Source of the DNA: Granulosicoccus sp036478565
Lineage (GTDB): Bacteria > Pseudomonadota > Gammaproteobacteria > Granulosicoccales > Granulosicoccaceae
DNA length: 64,000 nt
Assembly (NCBI GenBank): GCA_965224525.1
Contig: OZ245050.1
Span: forward strand, 496,001 to 560,000
Direction: 5' to 3'
The notes under the pieces were generated by a model. It saw only the letters and a program-made list of their open reading frames with translations. It was not told the origin of the DNA and made no database searches. The first letter of the stretch is position 1, and each line of letters opens with the position of its first letter. Below are positions 27,110 to 36,326 of the stretch, piece after piece. Made by a program: the position numbers and the translations under genes.

Positions 27110-27772
27110 TCAAGCAGCTCGCGTTTGCAGGTATTTATAGTGCTTCATGGCGTCCTTCAAATCGTCGTAGAGTTCAATGTTGCCCTCATGCAGGATTGCG
27201 GCCATGTCGCAGTTGCGGCGGATAGTTTGTTCGTTGTGTGATACCAGAATCAATGCGGCATCAGCGCGTCGCTCTTCAAAAGCGCGGCGAAATTTCTCCT
27301 TGTAGCGGGCGTCACCGGTTTCCAGTGCTTCGTCAACCAGGTAGTAGTCAAAGTCGCAGGCCAGACTGACGGAGAAGGCAAATCGACCACGCATCCCCGC
27401 CGAATAAGCACGCAAAGGGACATCAAAGTAGCTACCAAGCTCTGAGAACTCGTAAGTGAAATCTTCAATATATGCGGGGCTTTTGCCGTAGATACGGGCG
27501 ACAAATCGCGCATTCTCCCGGGCGGTGAGATTCGCCTGGAAGCCGCCGGAGTAGCCCAGTGGCCAGGATACGCGCCCTTCGCGAATGATCCGGCCCGAAT
27601 CGGCGGGTTCGGCATCACCGATGATACGTATCAGGGTTGATTTACCAGCCCCGTTCATACCCAGAATACCGATACTACGACGCGGTGGAATGGTCAGGTT
27701 TACGTTGTTTAATACAACGCGAATACCAGCGGCTGTCTTGTAGCGTTTGTTGACATTGCAAAGCTTTATCAC
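27110..27772 (-). CDS. kpsT: Capsule ABC transporter ATP-binding protein (KpsT/CtrD/BexA family)
   Basis: ATPase that powers export of the lipid-linked capsule chain across the inner membrane. Walker A is GMNGAGKSTLIRIIG near residue 38, the signature loop is YSAGMRGRFAFSVSL near 120, Walker B is DYYLVDEALETGD near 140, and the switch His is in LVSHNE. The length of 220 aa is typical. The start overlaps the kpsM stop by four bases (ATGA-type), and kpsE follows after three bases. Confidence 0.94.
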   Translation of the reverse strand: MIKLCNVNKRYKTAAGIRVVLNNVNLTIPPRRSIGILGMNGAGKSTLIRIIGDAEPADSGRIIREGRVSWPLGYSGGFQANLTARENARFVARIYGKSPAYIEDFTYEFSELGSYFDVPLRAYSAGMRGRFAFSVSLACDFDYYLVDEALETGDARYKEKFRRAFEERRADAALILVSHNEQTIRRNCDMAAILHEGNIELYDDLKDAMKHYKYLQTRAA

Positions 27773-28596
27773 AACCCGACAATCGCCCTGCGTTTGAGTG
27801 CCTGATGCGTCGTCAAGCCAAGCGCCAGGGAACCCACTGCCCAGCTCACTGCGTAGCCCCAGCTGGCATACGTCGATTCAAATTCAATAAAGAAGGCTGA
27901 TCGTAATAACTCCATCAAGTGCAGAATCGGGTTATAGAGCAGCATGTCACGGATGGCCGTTGGCAGAACGTCAGCGACATAGAACAACCCGGAACCCAGC
28001 AGCAGTGGACGACCCATAAAAACAGAAGAAATCTGCCGGACGGATGGAATGATGGGTGAAACACTGGCAAAGAAAAATCCCAAACCAATACCGGTCATGG
28101 AGAATAGTCCGCACACGGCCAGTACTTCAAGCGGCCGTTCGACGCGAATCGAATACCCGAGCAAATGTGCAACACTTAGCATCAGCACATAAACACTCAT
28201 CATGACGGCCACTTCCAGCACACCACGGGCAATAATCACATCAAAGGTTGTAACCTGTGGAAAACCCAGCATGGATCGACTGCCTGATAACGCGCCCTGC
28301 ATCTGCGATATCAGGTTGCGGAACATCATGAACGGTACGATGCCAGCGATCATAAACTGAACATGTGGCATGCCACCTGGCGAACCCGAGCGCATCAGTA
28401 CCAGTACGGCCAGGAATAGCAGCACCATGATGATCGGCTCGATCAATGCCCAGAGAAAACCGATCTTGTGCTGCCCATACCGGGTCATGGCCTCGCGCAG
28501 CAACAAGGCATTGATGACGCGGCTTTGCGTCTTCAGTGCGCCAATCACAGAATCCAGTGAGAGCTGTTGAACGTAAGGGGCGGAGTTGTCAGACAT
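27769..28596 (-). CDS. kpsM: Capsule ABC transporter permease (KpsM/CtrC/BexB family)
   Basis: Integral membrane half of the ABC-2 capsule exporter, 275 aa, with about six membrane segments (for example FLWALIEPIIMVLLFLAVLV and FMIAGIVPFMMFRNLI). The N-terminal amphipathic stretch INALLLREAMTRYGQHKIGF is typical of the family. First gene of the minus-strand kpsM-kpsT-kpsE-kpsD-GT32 run. A perfect TTGACA lies 100 bases upstream on this strand (28697-28702), but no good -10 is spaced from it. Confidence 0.93.
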   Translation of the reverse strand: MSDNSAPYVQQLSLDSVIGALKTQSRVINALLLREAMTRYGQHKIGFLWALIEPIIMVLLFLAVLVLMRSGSPGGMPHVQFMIAGIVPFMMFRNLISQMQGALSGSRSMLGFPQVTTFDVIIARGVLEVAVMMSVYVLMLSVAHLLGYSIRVERPLEVLAVCGLFSMTGIGLGFFFASVSPIIPSVRQISSVFMGRPLLLGSGLFYVADVLPTAIRDMLLYNPILHLMELLRSAFFIEFESTYASWGYAVSWAVGSLALGLTTHQALKRRAIVGL

Positions 28597-28801
28597 TATT
28601 ATTGGCTAACTGCAAGGGGTTCGAATGTGAAAGTTGCGGTAGCTGACGGATATGCAACTCCGAGACCAGCATCGACAGACGGTACTGCTCAGGGCGTGTC
28701 AATTTAATGGCCCCAACTCTCGTGGGTAACTTCCTCAAGCTGCGCAAGCCTTTTGTATGTCGATGGTGAAGTTGCGTCGTTGTTGGCCTGAAATCAGCAG
28801 C

Positions 28802-31684
28802 CTATGCTGCTGCTTGTGAGCGGTTTTGTTCACCAGCAGGTTCGCGCACCAGTATGCCTTGCTCAAGCAGCTGCATAAGCTGCCTTTCCGGCAATACAAT
28901 ATCGTCATATTCGGCTGCAAGCTGACCAGCCAGATGACGTTGAAACCAGTGGCGCAGATGCCGACTGACGTTTGTTGAAAAGCGCTGGTTGTTTTTAAGA
29001 CTGCTGCCGTAGTTAATCACTTTTTTCTCAAACTGTCGGAAACTGCGAACCGGGTAGTGAGCTATTTCAATGGCATCAGTCTCTATCTTGTCCAGTGTGT
29101 GAGTTGCGCCATGATTGCCCATGGCGACTGCTTGCAGGCCGTCGAGTCTGGCGATGACTTTGCCTGGCAACGTACGAATCATTATGTGGCTACCGTTTTC
29201 ATGCCAGGCACCGTCTGTGGTAGTTGAACCGAACCAGGTGTCGACTACACGATAGTGGTTGTCGCGAAAAGTGTATCTATCTTGATTGATCGCTTCCTGA
29301 CTCGGTATCAGGTTGTGTCTTGCGCAGTACAGTAGCCCGATGTTATCGGCGGGGCGAGAACTATCGCGCAGTGCAATTTCGATGGCATCGATTAGGGAGC
29401 CTTGTTGTGGTAACCAGAATTCATCTGCATCATTATTGATAACCCAATCGGCAGCATTTTGTTCCATCAGTGTTTGTGCCATTCGAGTGACCCATAGATC
29501 CTGGTCGATAGTCTGCGCCGGCTCGTCAATGATGGTGATATTAAACTCGTACTGCAGTTGTGCCAGAATATGTCGCGTGCCATCAACCGAACCATTGTCC
29601 GTTACAATGAATGTAGAGACGCCCAATCTGGCGTGATGGCGAATATTCGCTTCGATGATATCGGCTTCGTCGCGAACCAGTATGGACATAGCCAGCCGCA
29701 TGTTGGATTCCCGCATGGTAGTTTCTCGCTTGTTTGTTTTCCGCATGTCAATTTCCTTAATACTGGTCTCCCGCGTGGTTGTCACCGTTGAGCTAGTGCA
29801 GTAATTGGCTGCGTCTTGTGCATCGATTGCCAAGGAACTGATAACCTTATCTGAATCAAGCAATCGCTCTAGTTCACGCTCAATCTGATGACGAAAATGT
29901 GCTTGTCTTGAACTTGGCGATACAGTTTGTATCGCCTGTTCCAGCGCAGTCGTATAGTCAGGAATCGCTCGTACTTTCAACAATACAGCGCGATAGAACC
30001 AGGGCAGGGCCTGAGGCCGTTGGGCACCGTCGGCAGCCAGCACGTGATAGTACTGCATGGTAATTGCCGCGTTTTCGGGATTCTTTTGCAGCGCAGTTCG
30101 ACACAGTGCAGCGGCAGTTGAAAAACGACGCAGCGCCAACATGCATATGATCGCCTGCTCGATCAGCGGTTCGTGTTCTGCTTGCAAGGACAGACCATCA
30201 GTACAGACTTGCAAGGCCGTTTCATACTCGCTTTGAGCATGCAGACTTTGGCTTAGGTAGAGGTGTAATCCCGGGTTTTCAGGAACCCTTTCAATCGCCT
30301 GCTCAAATCGTGTTATTGCCAGTGCATGATCGTTATTGCGTCGGGCTACCAGACCCAATAACATCAACGGGACATGGTTACGTGGTGCAGCTCTGTGCGC
30401 GCGCTCAAACAATTCGGCTGCCATGCCCGGGTATCCCTGGCTTAGCTGAATACGCCCGGCTGCGATATTCAACTGACAATTTTCTGGAAACTGCCTGGCA
30501 TAGCGAGTTACCCATGCTTTGGCGGCTTCGGTTGAACCAACTTTTTGCAGTTGTTGAAACTCATGCAGTGCATCTACGGCGGTTGATGCGGAAAATGCAG
30601 GTGTTGTCGGCAGTGTGCCTCTGTAATTTTCTGTATCTGTATCTGTATCTGTATCTGTATCTGTATCTGTATCTGTATCTGTATCTGTATCTGTATCTGT
30701 ATCTGTATCTGTATCTGTATCTGTATCTGGGGAACTGCTCCGACCAGGAACTTGCATCGTCAAGGTGCTGGTTTTACCGATCTGATTGGTTGCTGCCGGA
30801 GCAAGTTTTGTCAGTTGTCGAGCAAGGCGCGTCTTATGAGTGACAGAAGACCAGGTTATCGGTCGACGACGTGTTAGCCTGGTCTGATCCTCTGCCACCG
30901 AATCCAGCTCTGTCAGTAGCAGCATTGCGGTATCAATCGTCTCTGATTGAATACCGTCAGGCAGTTCGGGTGCTGCTGTAGCGGCAATACTACGCTGGCG
31001 TACACCGGATTCGGCTGACGTACTCAGTGAGAGCGTAAACCTCTGGTTAACCAGCTCAGGAAGGTGCAGATCTTGTAGAAGGCTTTCATAGGAAACAACG
31101 ATGACCTTGTCTCGGTTCGCCTGACTGAAATCGACGATGGTGCGGTTATAGTGCGACCAGAGTGCTAGTGCGGAATCCGGGTTTTGCCAGAAAAACAGCT
31201 CCTTGCCGCGCAAGACAGGCTGATAGGCGATGGCCTGAGCTTGCCGTGTTAACAGGGAACGCACACAGGCTGCTGGTTCACGATAGACAAAGACGTACCG
31301 GGCGGTGGGCAGCAACGTTTGCCATTGACGAAGGAACAGGCAGGTGCGTGGGTCTTTGAAACCCCAGTGTGCTGCTTGAGTCAGATAGGGCGTCAACGCG
31401 GTGGCAACACCTGTCGCAAACTCCTGTGACATACCGCCTGGCTTTGGTTGGCGTTTGTTACCCGCAGGTGGTTGGTGCCAGCTGCCGCCAAGCCGTGCCA
31501 GTTCCATATCATGCAGTCGCACCAGGGCGCGATCCTCAAAGTGACCATCCGGGTTGGAAGGCCCTGACGGCAACAGGTCGTCGCCAATCACAAGACCGGC
31601 ATTTGCCAGTGCTTGCATTGTCATTGAGGTGCCGCTGCGATGAAATCCGCTGACAATTAGCGCTATGGGATCAGACGAGAGCAC
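28802..31684 (-). CDS. Sulfotransferase-TPR-glycosyltransferase fusion (960 aa)
   Basis: Three parts are visible. Residues 1-~290 form a sulfotransferase-like P-loop domain (IVSGFHRSGTSMTMQALANA, WGFKDPRTCLFLRQW, YVFVYREP). Residues ~320-352 are a Thr-Asp repeat coded by a hexanucleotide array. Residues ~370-610 are TPR-like helices (ALAITRFEQAIERVPENPGL). Residues ~660-950 form a GT2/GT92-like glycosyltransferase (MSILVRDEADIIEANIRHH, VTDNGSVDGTR, WVINNDADEFWLP with the DAD metal site). This would couple sugar addition and sulfation in one chain. It lies 205 bases upstream of kpsM on the same strand. Confidence 0.8.
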   Translation of the reverse strand: MLSSDPIALIVSGFHRSGTSMTMQALANAGLVIGDDLLPSGPSNPDGHFEDRALVRLHDMELARLGGSWHQPPAGNKRQPKPGGMSQEFATGVATALTPYLTQAAHWGFKDPRTCLFLRQWQTLLPTARYVFVYREPAACVRSLLTRQAQAIAYQPVLRGKELFFWQNPDSALALWSHYNRTIVDFSQANRDKVIVVSYESLLQDLHLPELVNQRFTLSLSTSAESGVRQRSIAATAAPELPDGIQSETIDTAMLLLTELDSVAEDQTRLTRRRPITWSSVTHKTRLARQLTKLAPAATNQIGKTSTLTMQVPGRSSSPDTDTDTDTDTDTDTDTDTDTDTDTDTDTDTDTENYRGTLPTTPAFSASTAVDALHEFQQLQKVGSTEAAKAWVTRYARQFPENCQLNIAAGRIQLSQGYPGMAAELFERAHRAAPRNHVPLMLLGLVARRNNDHALAITRFEQAIERVPENPGLHLYLSQSLHAQSEYETALQVCTDGLSLQAEHEPLIEQAIICMLALRRFSTAAALCRTALQKNPENAAITMQYYHVLAADGAQRPQALPWFYRAVLLKVRAIPDYTTALEQAIQTVSPSSRQAHFRHQIERELERLLDSDKVISSLAIDAQDAANYCTSSTVTTTRETSIKEIDMRKTNKRETTMRESNMRLAMSILVRDEADIIEANIRHHARLGVSTFIVTDNGSVDGTRHILAQLQYEFNITIIDEPAQTIDQDLWVTRMAQTLMEQNAADWVINNDADEFWLPQQGSLIDAIEIALRDSSRPADNIGLLYCARHNLIPSQEAINQDRYTFRDNHYRVVDTWFGSTTTDGAWHENGSHIMIRTLPGKVIARLDGLQAVAMGNHGATHTLDKIETDAIEIAHYPVRSFRQFEKKVINYGSSLKNNQRFSTNVSRHLRHWFQRHLAGQLAAEYDDIVLPERQLMQLLEQGILVREPAGEQNRSQAAA
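30631..30726. repeat. Sixteen perfect copies of hexanucleotide CTGTAT (ATACAG on coding strand)
   Basis: The array lies between the sulfotransferase and TPR parts of the 960-aa fusion and encodes alternating Asp and Thr. Being a multiple of three, copy changes alter linker length, not frame. The opposite strand gives a spurious Leu-Tyr repeat reading frame. Confidence 0.95.
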
Positions 31685-32189
31685 GAGTCAAGTGGGTCAC
31701 TTTGGCCGTTGGAGAATTCAGTCCTGGCAATCTGCAAGTATTGCGCCTCCGCGGTATAAAAGGAGCTAGCCTGGGCAATGCTGGTCGATCGCTGTACAGC
31801 GGGGAATACAGGTCGGGCAGGCGATAGTTTTAAAAGGAACGAGTGGTCAAGGCGCGTCAGGCTCGATCGGCGATATTTTGGCAGGCATGGCAGGCATGGC
31901 GGGCAATGATCTGAATAGCGTGTTTCAGTTTGTACATGGCATAATGTAACAATATTTTATCCCTTTTGAAAAAGCTTCTCTAGCAGCAAACAATGGTGTT
32001 GCAGCGCGGAAACGCTGCTACTACTGTGCTGCTGATTCAGGCATTCTTGCGGGGTGATGGCGCGCTCCTTGCGTGGGAGCTCATGAATACTGGAGCCACA
32101 TGATCTTGTGAAACTTCTATAGTAGTGTGCGGGCGCGGCAACAGCTTGACCGCTCCATAGAATCAATAACCTCGGAAAAAACACGACAG
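31685..32189. other. 505-base divergent intergenic region, no gene supported
   Basis: Separates the 960-aa fusion (minus) from the UDP-glucuronate decarboxylase (plus), so it should hold both promoters. I see a GGTATAAAAGGAG stretch near 31755, a direct repeat GGCAGGCAT twice near 31880-31897, and an AT-rich part near 31940-31980. No promoter pair is convincing by eye. A short minus frame (31957-32208) overlaps the decarboxylase start and looks spurious. Confidence 0.5.
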
Positions 32190-33203
32190 ATGAACGAAGT
32201 GACGTCAACCAGCAGCAACCTGGCTCGCAAACGTATTCTGGTGACTGGCGGCGCCGGTTTCCTCGGTTCGCATTTGTGCGAACGATTGCTGAACGAAGGC
32301 AATGAGGTAATCTGCATGGACAACTATTTTACCGGCTCCAAGCAGAACATCATGCCGCTGATGGACAACCCGGCTTTTGAGTTGATGCGCCACGATGTTA
32401 CCTTTCCGATCTATCTCGAGATTGATGAAATCTACAATCTGGCTTGCCCGGCATCACCGGTTCACTATCAACACGACCCGGTACAAACCACCAAGACTAG
32501 CGTGCACGGCGCGATTAATATGCTCGGTCTGGCCAAGCGGACTGGTGCCAAAATTTTTCAGGCGTCAACCAGTGAAGTGTATGGTGATCCAAAAGTTCAC
32601 CCGCAAACCGAAGACTACTGGGGCCATGTCAACCCAATCGGTTTACGCTCCTGTTATGATGAGGGCAAGCGTTGCGCCGAAACACTGTTTTTTGACTATC
32701 GCCGTCAACACAATCTGCAAATCAAGGTAGGACGTATTTTTAATACCTATGGCCCACGCATGCACCCGCATGACGGTCGTGTGGTATCTAACTTTATTGT
32801 TCAGGCATTGTCGAGCGAACCCATTACCATTTACGGCAAGGGTGATCAAACTCGTTCATTTTGCTACTGCCTCGATCTGATTGATGCGTTTGTCCGTATC
32901 ATGGGAACCGGCGACGAATTTACTGGTCCAGTCAATATTGGCAACCCGGACGAATTTACAATCCTGCAGTTGGCGGAGAAAGTTATTGAGATGACCGGTT
33001 CATCATCCAAACTTGTATTCAAGGATCTACCAAGTGACGATCCAATGCAGCGTAAACCTGATATTTCTCTGGCACGTGAACAGTTTGGCTGGGAGCCTAA
33101 AGTGAAACTGGATGAGGGGCTGGAAATGACTATTGCCTACTTTGATAATCTGCTGAAATCTGGCGACAACAATGAGGCCAACCAAGTAATCGGAGCCGCT
33201 TGA
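32190..33203 (+). CDS. UDP-glucuronate decarboxylase (UDP-xylose synthase)
   Basis: Short-chain dehydrogenase/reductase that converts UDP-glucuronate to UDP-xylose with NAD. It shows the dinucleotide site VTGGAGFLGSHLCERLL near residue 15, DNYFTGSKQNI near 40, NLACPASPVHYQ near 85, TSEVYGDPKVHPQ near 125, the catalytic YxxxK in SCYDEGKRCAE near 150, and GRIFNTYGPRM. The length of 337 aa from the ATG at 32190 fits; an upstream GTG-type extension to 32127 is not conserved in pattern. The stop and the rmlA start are one base apart, so the two are one operon. It provides the xylose donor for the capsule glycosyltransferases (inference). Confidence 0.92.
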   Translation: MNEVTSTSSNLARKRILVTGGAGFLGSHLCERLLNEGNEVICMDNYFTGSKQNIMPLMDNPAFELMRHDVTFPIYLEIDEIYNLACPASPVHYQHDPVQTTKTSVHGAINMLGLAKRTGAKIFQASTSEVYGDPKVHPQTEDYWGHVNPIGLRSCYDEGKRCAETLFFDYRRQHNLQIKVGRIFNTYGPRMHPHDGRVVSNFIVQALSSEPITIYGKGDQTRSFCYCLDLIDAFVRIMGTGDEFTGPVNIGNPDEFTILQLAEKVIEMTGSSSKLVFKDLPSDDPMQRKPDISLAREQFGWEPKVKLDEGLEMTIAYFDNLLKSGDNNEANQVIGAA

Positions 33204-33204
33204 T

Positions 33205-34104
33205 ATGAAGGGGATTGTTCTCGCCGGAGGTTCCGGGACGCGTCTGCATCCCATGACCCAGGTTGTGTCCAAACAGTTGCTGCCGGTGTACGACAAGCCG
33301 ATGGTCTACTACCCATTAAGCACTTTGATGCTTGCCGGTATTCAGGACATCCTGATTATCTCGACACCGCGAGATATCCCCCTGTTTCAGCTGCTGCTGG
33401 GCGACGGTAGCAACTGGGGAATTAATTTGACTTATGCGGTACAGCCATCACCTGATGGACTGGCTCAGTCATTCCTGATTGGCAAGCAATTTATAGGTAA
33501 TGACTCCGTTGCACTCATATTGGGAGACAATATTTTCTACGGTCATGATTTGACATCTCTGCTGGCCAACGCGCAGCAACGGACAAGTGGGGCGAGTGTG
33601 TTTGCCTATCGTGTCAGTGATCCGGAGCGTTATGGCGTGGTGTCGTTTGATCAGGATGGTCGAGCATTGGACATTGAAGAAAAACCGACCAACCCCAAGT
33701 CGCACTATGCCGTTACAGGCTTGTACTTCTACGACAATGATGTGGTCGATATTGCAAGCGGCATCAAACCCTCACCGCGAGGTGAACTTGAAATAACCGA
33801 TGTCAACAAGATTTATCTTGAGCGTGGCGACCTGATGGTAGAAATTATGTCGCGAGGTTACGCTTGGCTTGATACTGGCACTGGAGACTCATTGCTGGAA
33901 GCTGGTCAGTATGTGCAAACGCTGGAAAGCCGGCAGGGCGTAAAGATAGCCTGCCCGGAAGAGGTGTCCTGGCGCAATGGCTGGATCGACGATGCGGCTA
34001 TGTTGAAGCTGGGCGCGAAGCTCTCCAAAAATGGCTACGGCCAGTACCTGTCGTCGTTGGTTGAAGAAAATGGCTCTGTTATAGCAATGCGCCGTACCAG
34101 TTGA
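33205..34104 (+). CDS. rmlA: Glucose-1-phosphate thymidylyltransferase
   Basis: Joins dTTP and glucose 1-phosphate to dTDP-glucose, the precursor of dTDP-rhamnose and related sugars. The nucleotide-binding motif GIVLAGGSGTRLHPMTQ is at the N-terminus, with KQLLPVYDKPMVYYPLSTL next, ALILGDNIFYG near residue 107, and EKPTNPKSHYAVTGLYFYD near 162. The length of 299 aa is typical. No rmlB, rmlC or rmlD is in the window, so the later steps must be encoded elsewhere. Confidence 0.95.
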   Translation: MKGIVLAGGSGTRLHPMTQVVSKQLLPVYDKPMVYYPLSTLMLAGIQDILIISTPRDIPLFQLLLGDGSNWGINLTYAVQPSPDGLAQSFLIGKQFIGNDSVALILGDNIFYGHDLTSLLANAQQRTSGASVFAYRVSDPERYGVVSFDQDGRALDIEEKPTNPKSHYAVTGLYFYDNDVVDIASGIKPSPRGELEITDVNKIYLERGDLMVEIMSRGYAWLDTGTGDSLLEAGQYVQTLESRQGVKIACPEEVSWRNGWIDDAAMLKLGAKLSKNGYGQYLSSLVEENGSVIAMRRTS

Positions 34105-34180
34105 TTGTCGCTTATTTCATTCCTGCTTAACTTGTATACAGTAGAGCTAGAGCCGTTATCTTCCCTAAGATGGGAAAGGT

Positions 34181-35215
34181 CTAATCGTTCTTTTTTTGTG
34201 AGTATCTTCTGGTAGTCATCAAAGCGAGAGTAAATCGCATCCGGTGCCGCCACCCCTGGCGCAAGAAATTATAACGGAACATATCGCGCAACAGGATATG
34301 ACGTGGTTTGCTGAAATTCAGATATGCTAGTAGTGCATCCACATGTACACTCTGTTTGTCATCGAGTGCTGGGCGGGTATTACGAATGTCCTGAAGAGCC
34401 TCAAGAGTGCGCACCCGTGAGTCTTCCTTGTAAGGCAGTCGAAAGTCACGCTGAAACAGGCGATGCCAGGTTATTTTAGTGAAATGCCGGAGAGGGCCGA
34501 ATTTCATACTATCGGTTGAATTACTGGCATTACTGCTATGAATCCGATAGCTGACACCGGGCTTGGCCAGTAGCCGGCGCTCGCCGTATAACTCCGCCAG
34601 CAAGGCCAGCCAGTAGTCGTGTACATGCACTTTTTCCGGGAATGGCAATGCTAACCTGGCCAATGCGCGGTTCATTAATATGGTATTCCCCATTACGCCG
34701 TTCTGACCCAATATAACCGCCAGATTTTTTGCGTTGCCAATACTGTACTGTCGGTAGCGAAAATACGAGTCGTGCACGATTTGCCCGCTAGAGTCGATCA
34801 TAGTTAAATCCGAGTGGACCAGTAAAGGCACGGATTCCCCTTCGGTTTGTTCTACGTCCAGAATCGTTTGCATGCCATTTTTTATCCGATCCGGGTGCCA
34901 GATATCGTCCTGATCGGATAACGCGATATAGTCGAAACCTTGCTCCAGAGCGTGTGCGATACCACGCTCGAAATTCCTCACGTAACCAACATTTATCTCG
35001 CGTTCAATCACTTTATCCTGTTGTTTTCGGCACTTGAGATGGAGGCGCTCAACGGTATTATCGGTAGAGGAATCGTCATTGGCGAGAATACAGCTAGGCC
35101 ACTGCTGTGATAGCAGGGAGTCCAGTTGCTCGTCGATATGCTGTGCGCCGTTATAGGTGCACAACACAATAGCGACGGTTGGTTTTGAGGCCTTTTGAGC
35201 TATGCTTGCACTCAT
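34181..35215 (-). CDS. GT2-family glycosyltransferase (344 aa)
   Basis: GT-A fold enzyme with VAIVLCTYNGAQHIDEQLDS near residue 15, CILANDDSSTDNT near 42, and the metal-binding ALSDQDDIWHPDRI near 95, the form common in rhamnosyltransferase-like members. VHDYWLALLAELYG near 200 is also typical. Acceptor and donor are unknown; rmlA next door makes a rhamnose donor plausible. It starts six bases after the next GT2 gene on the same strand, and converges on rmlA. Confidence 0.86.
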   Translation of the reverse strand: MSASIAQKASKPTVAIVLCTYNGAQHIDEQLDSLLSQQWPSCILANDDSSTDNTVERLHLKCRKQQDKVIEREINVGYVRNFERGIAHALEQGFDYIALSDQDDIWHPDRIKNGMQTILDVEQTEGESVPLLVHSDLTMIDSSGQIVHDSYFRYRQYSIGNAKNLAVILGQNGVMGNTILMNRALARLALPFPEKVHVHDYWLALLAELYGERRLLAKPGVSYRIHSSNASNSTDSMKFGPLRHFTKITWHRLFQRDFRLPYKEDSRVRTLEALQDIRNTRPALDDKQSVHVDALLAYLNFSKPRHILLRDMFRYNFLRQGWRHRMRFTLALMTTRRYSQKKND

Positions 35216-35221
35216 GGCGGA

Positions 35222-36193
35222 TTATTTGAATGTGGAGCAATGCTTGGATAAGCGCCGACCAAGCTTTTGGCGAAACCTTGCCGTTATGCGCGTACTGAAT
35301 GTTGTAGTGCGGTCACCCGGAACCGAATCCGGTGAGTTAATCTCATTTGCAGCAACATGTAAAGGCCCTGGCTGGCAAGGATCGTTTTTCAGCAAACGGC
35401 CCCATTTTCTATGCATGTATTTCAGTTCCAGTTTGTGCTGTTGTAGTTGATCATTTGTACGCCGCCCGCGCGTGCCACGGGATTTTGATTCATGGTGATA
35501 GAGCTCAGCCGCAGGGGTCCAGATGATTCTATAGCCTGCATGCCTGACGCGTAGGCACAGATCGACGTCGTTAAACGCCACGGGAAGATGTTCGTCGAAA
35601 CCGTGTACTTTTTCGAAAACGGACCGTTTCAAAACCATGCATGCACCGGTTACTGCAGTAACTTCCTGAACTTGCTTGAGGTAACCGTTGTGACCTGAAA
35701 AAGTACGCGGTGCATGTTTGTATATGTGACCTGCGACTTTTTCAATACCCAGCACGACACCGGCGTGTTGGATGGTGTCGTCAGGGTAGTAGAGCTTGGC
35801 ACCGACGCAGCCGGTTGTCGGGTCATCCAGATGAGATAGCAGTTCAGTTAGCCAGCTGTTGTTGATAACCTCCACATCATTGTTTAGAAAGCACAGGTTC
35901 TCTCCACGCGCCAGGCTGGCCGCATGGTTGTTTATAGCGGAGTAGTTAAACGGGTACGGGTATTTGATTATTTTTATTGACTCAAAAGCTGAGTCAGAAT
36001 TGGCACCGCTCAGCGCCTCGAGATAGGCCAGTGCCTGAGGGTCATCGCTGCGGTTATCCACAATGATAAGTTCTGCGAGGCAGTTGCTGGCGCTCAACGA
36101 ATGAGCCAGGCTTGTCACTAATCGGCTCAACAATTCATGCTGATTGAAAGTCGGGACGATTATGGACGTCAGTTGGTGTATGCCAGAATTCAT
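35222..36193 (-). CDS. GT2-family glycosyltransferase (323 aa)
   Basis: GT-A domain with TSIIVPTFNQHELLSRLV at the N-terminus, LIIVDNRSDDPQ near residue 50, metal-binding CFLNNDVEVINNSWL near 105, and FNDVDLCLRVRHAGYRIIW near 210. It resembles the GT2 half of the 881-aa protein at 14-17 kb. I chose the ATG at 36193. The frame is open to a GTG at 36277 that would add 28 residues, and neither has a good ribosome-binding site, so the start is uncertain. It is divergent from kpsC. Confidence 0.84.
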   Translation of the reverse strand: MNSGIHQLTSIIVPTFNQHELLSRLVTSLAHSLSASNCLAELIIVDNRSDDPQALAYLEALSGANSDSAFESIKIIKYPYPFNYSAINNHAASLARGENLCFLNNDVEVINNSWLTELLSHLDDPTTGCVGAKLYYPDDTIQHAGVVLGIEKVAGHIYKHAPRTFSGHNGYLKQVQEVTAVTGACMVLKRSVFEKVHGFDEHLPVAFNDVDLCLRVRHAGYRIIWTPAAELYHHESKSRGTRGRRTNDQLQQHKLELKYMHRKWGRLLKNDPCQPGPLHVAANEINSPDSVPGDRTTTFSTRITARFRQKLGRRLSKHCSTFK

Positions 36194-36326
36194 GTACAGA
36201 TGAAAGTCAGTTCGACTCTCTGTGATGCAAGCCGCAGGCCAGAGAATAGTTTTCCTGCTATGGCGTAAATCGTGCACCTGTAGCGGCTGATAGCTAACTG
36301 TTTATGAGTTGTAGCCAAACCCGTCG

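Noticed and set aside
30310..30843. Plus-strand frame with a long Leu-Tyr repeat
   Set aside because: It is the antisense reading of the hexanucleotide array inside the 960-aa gene; the minus-strand product has clear domains on both sides.
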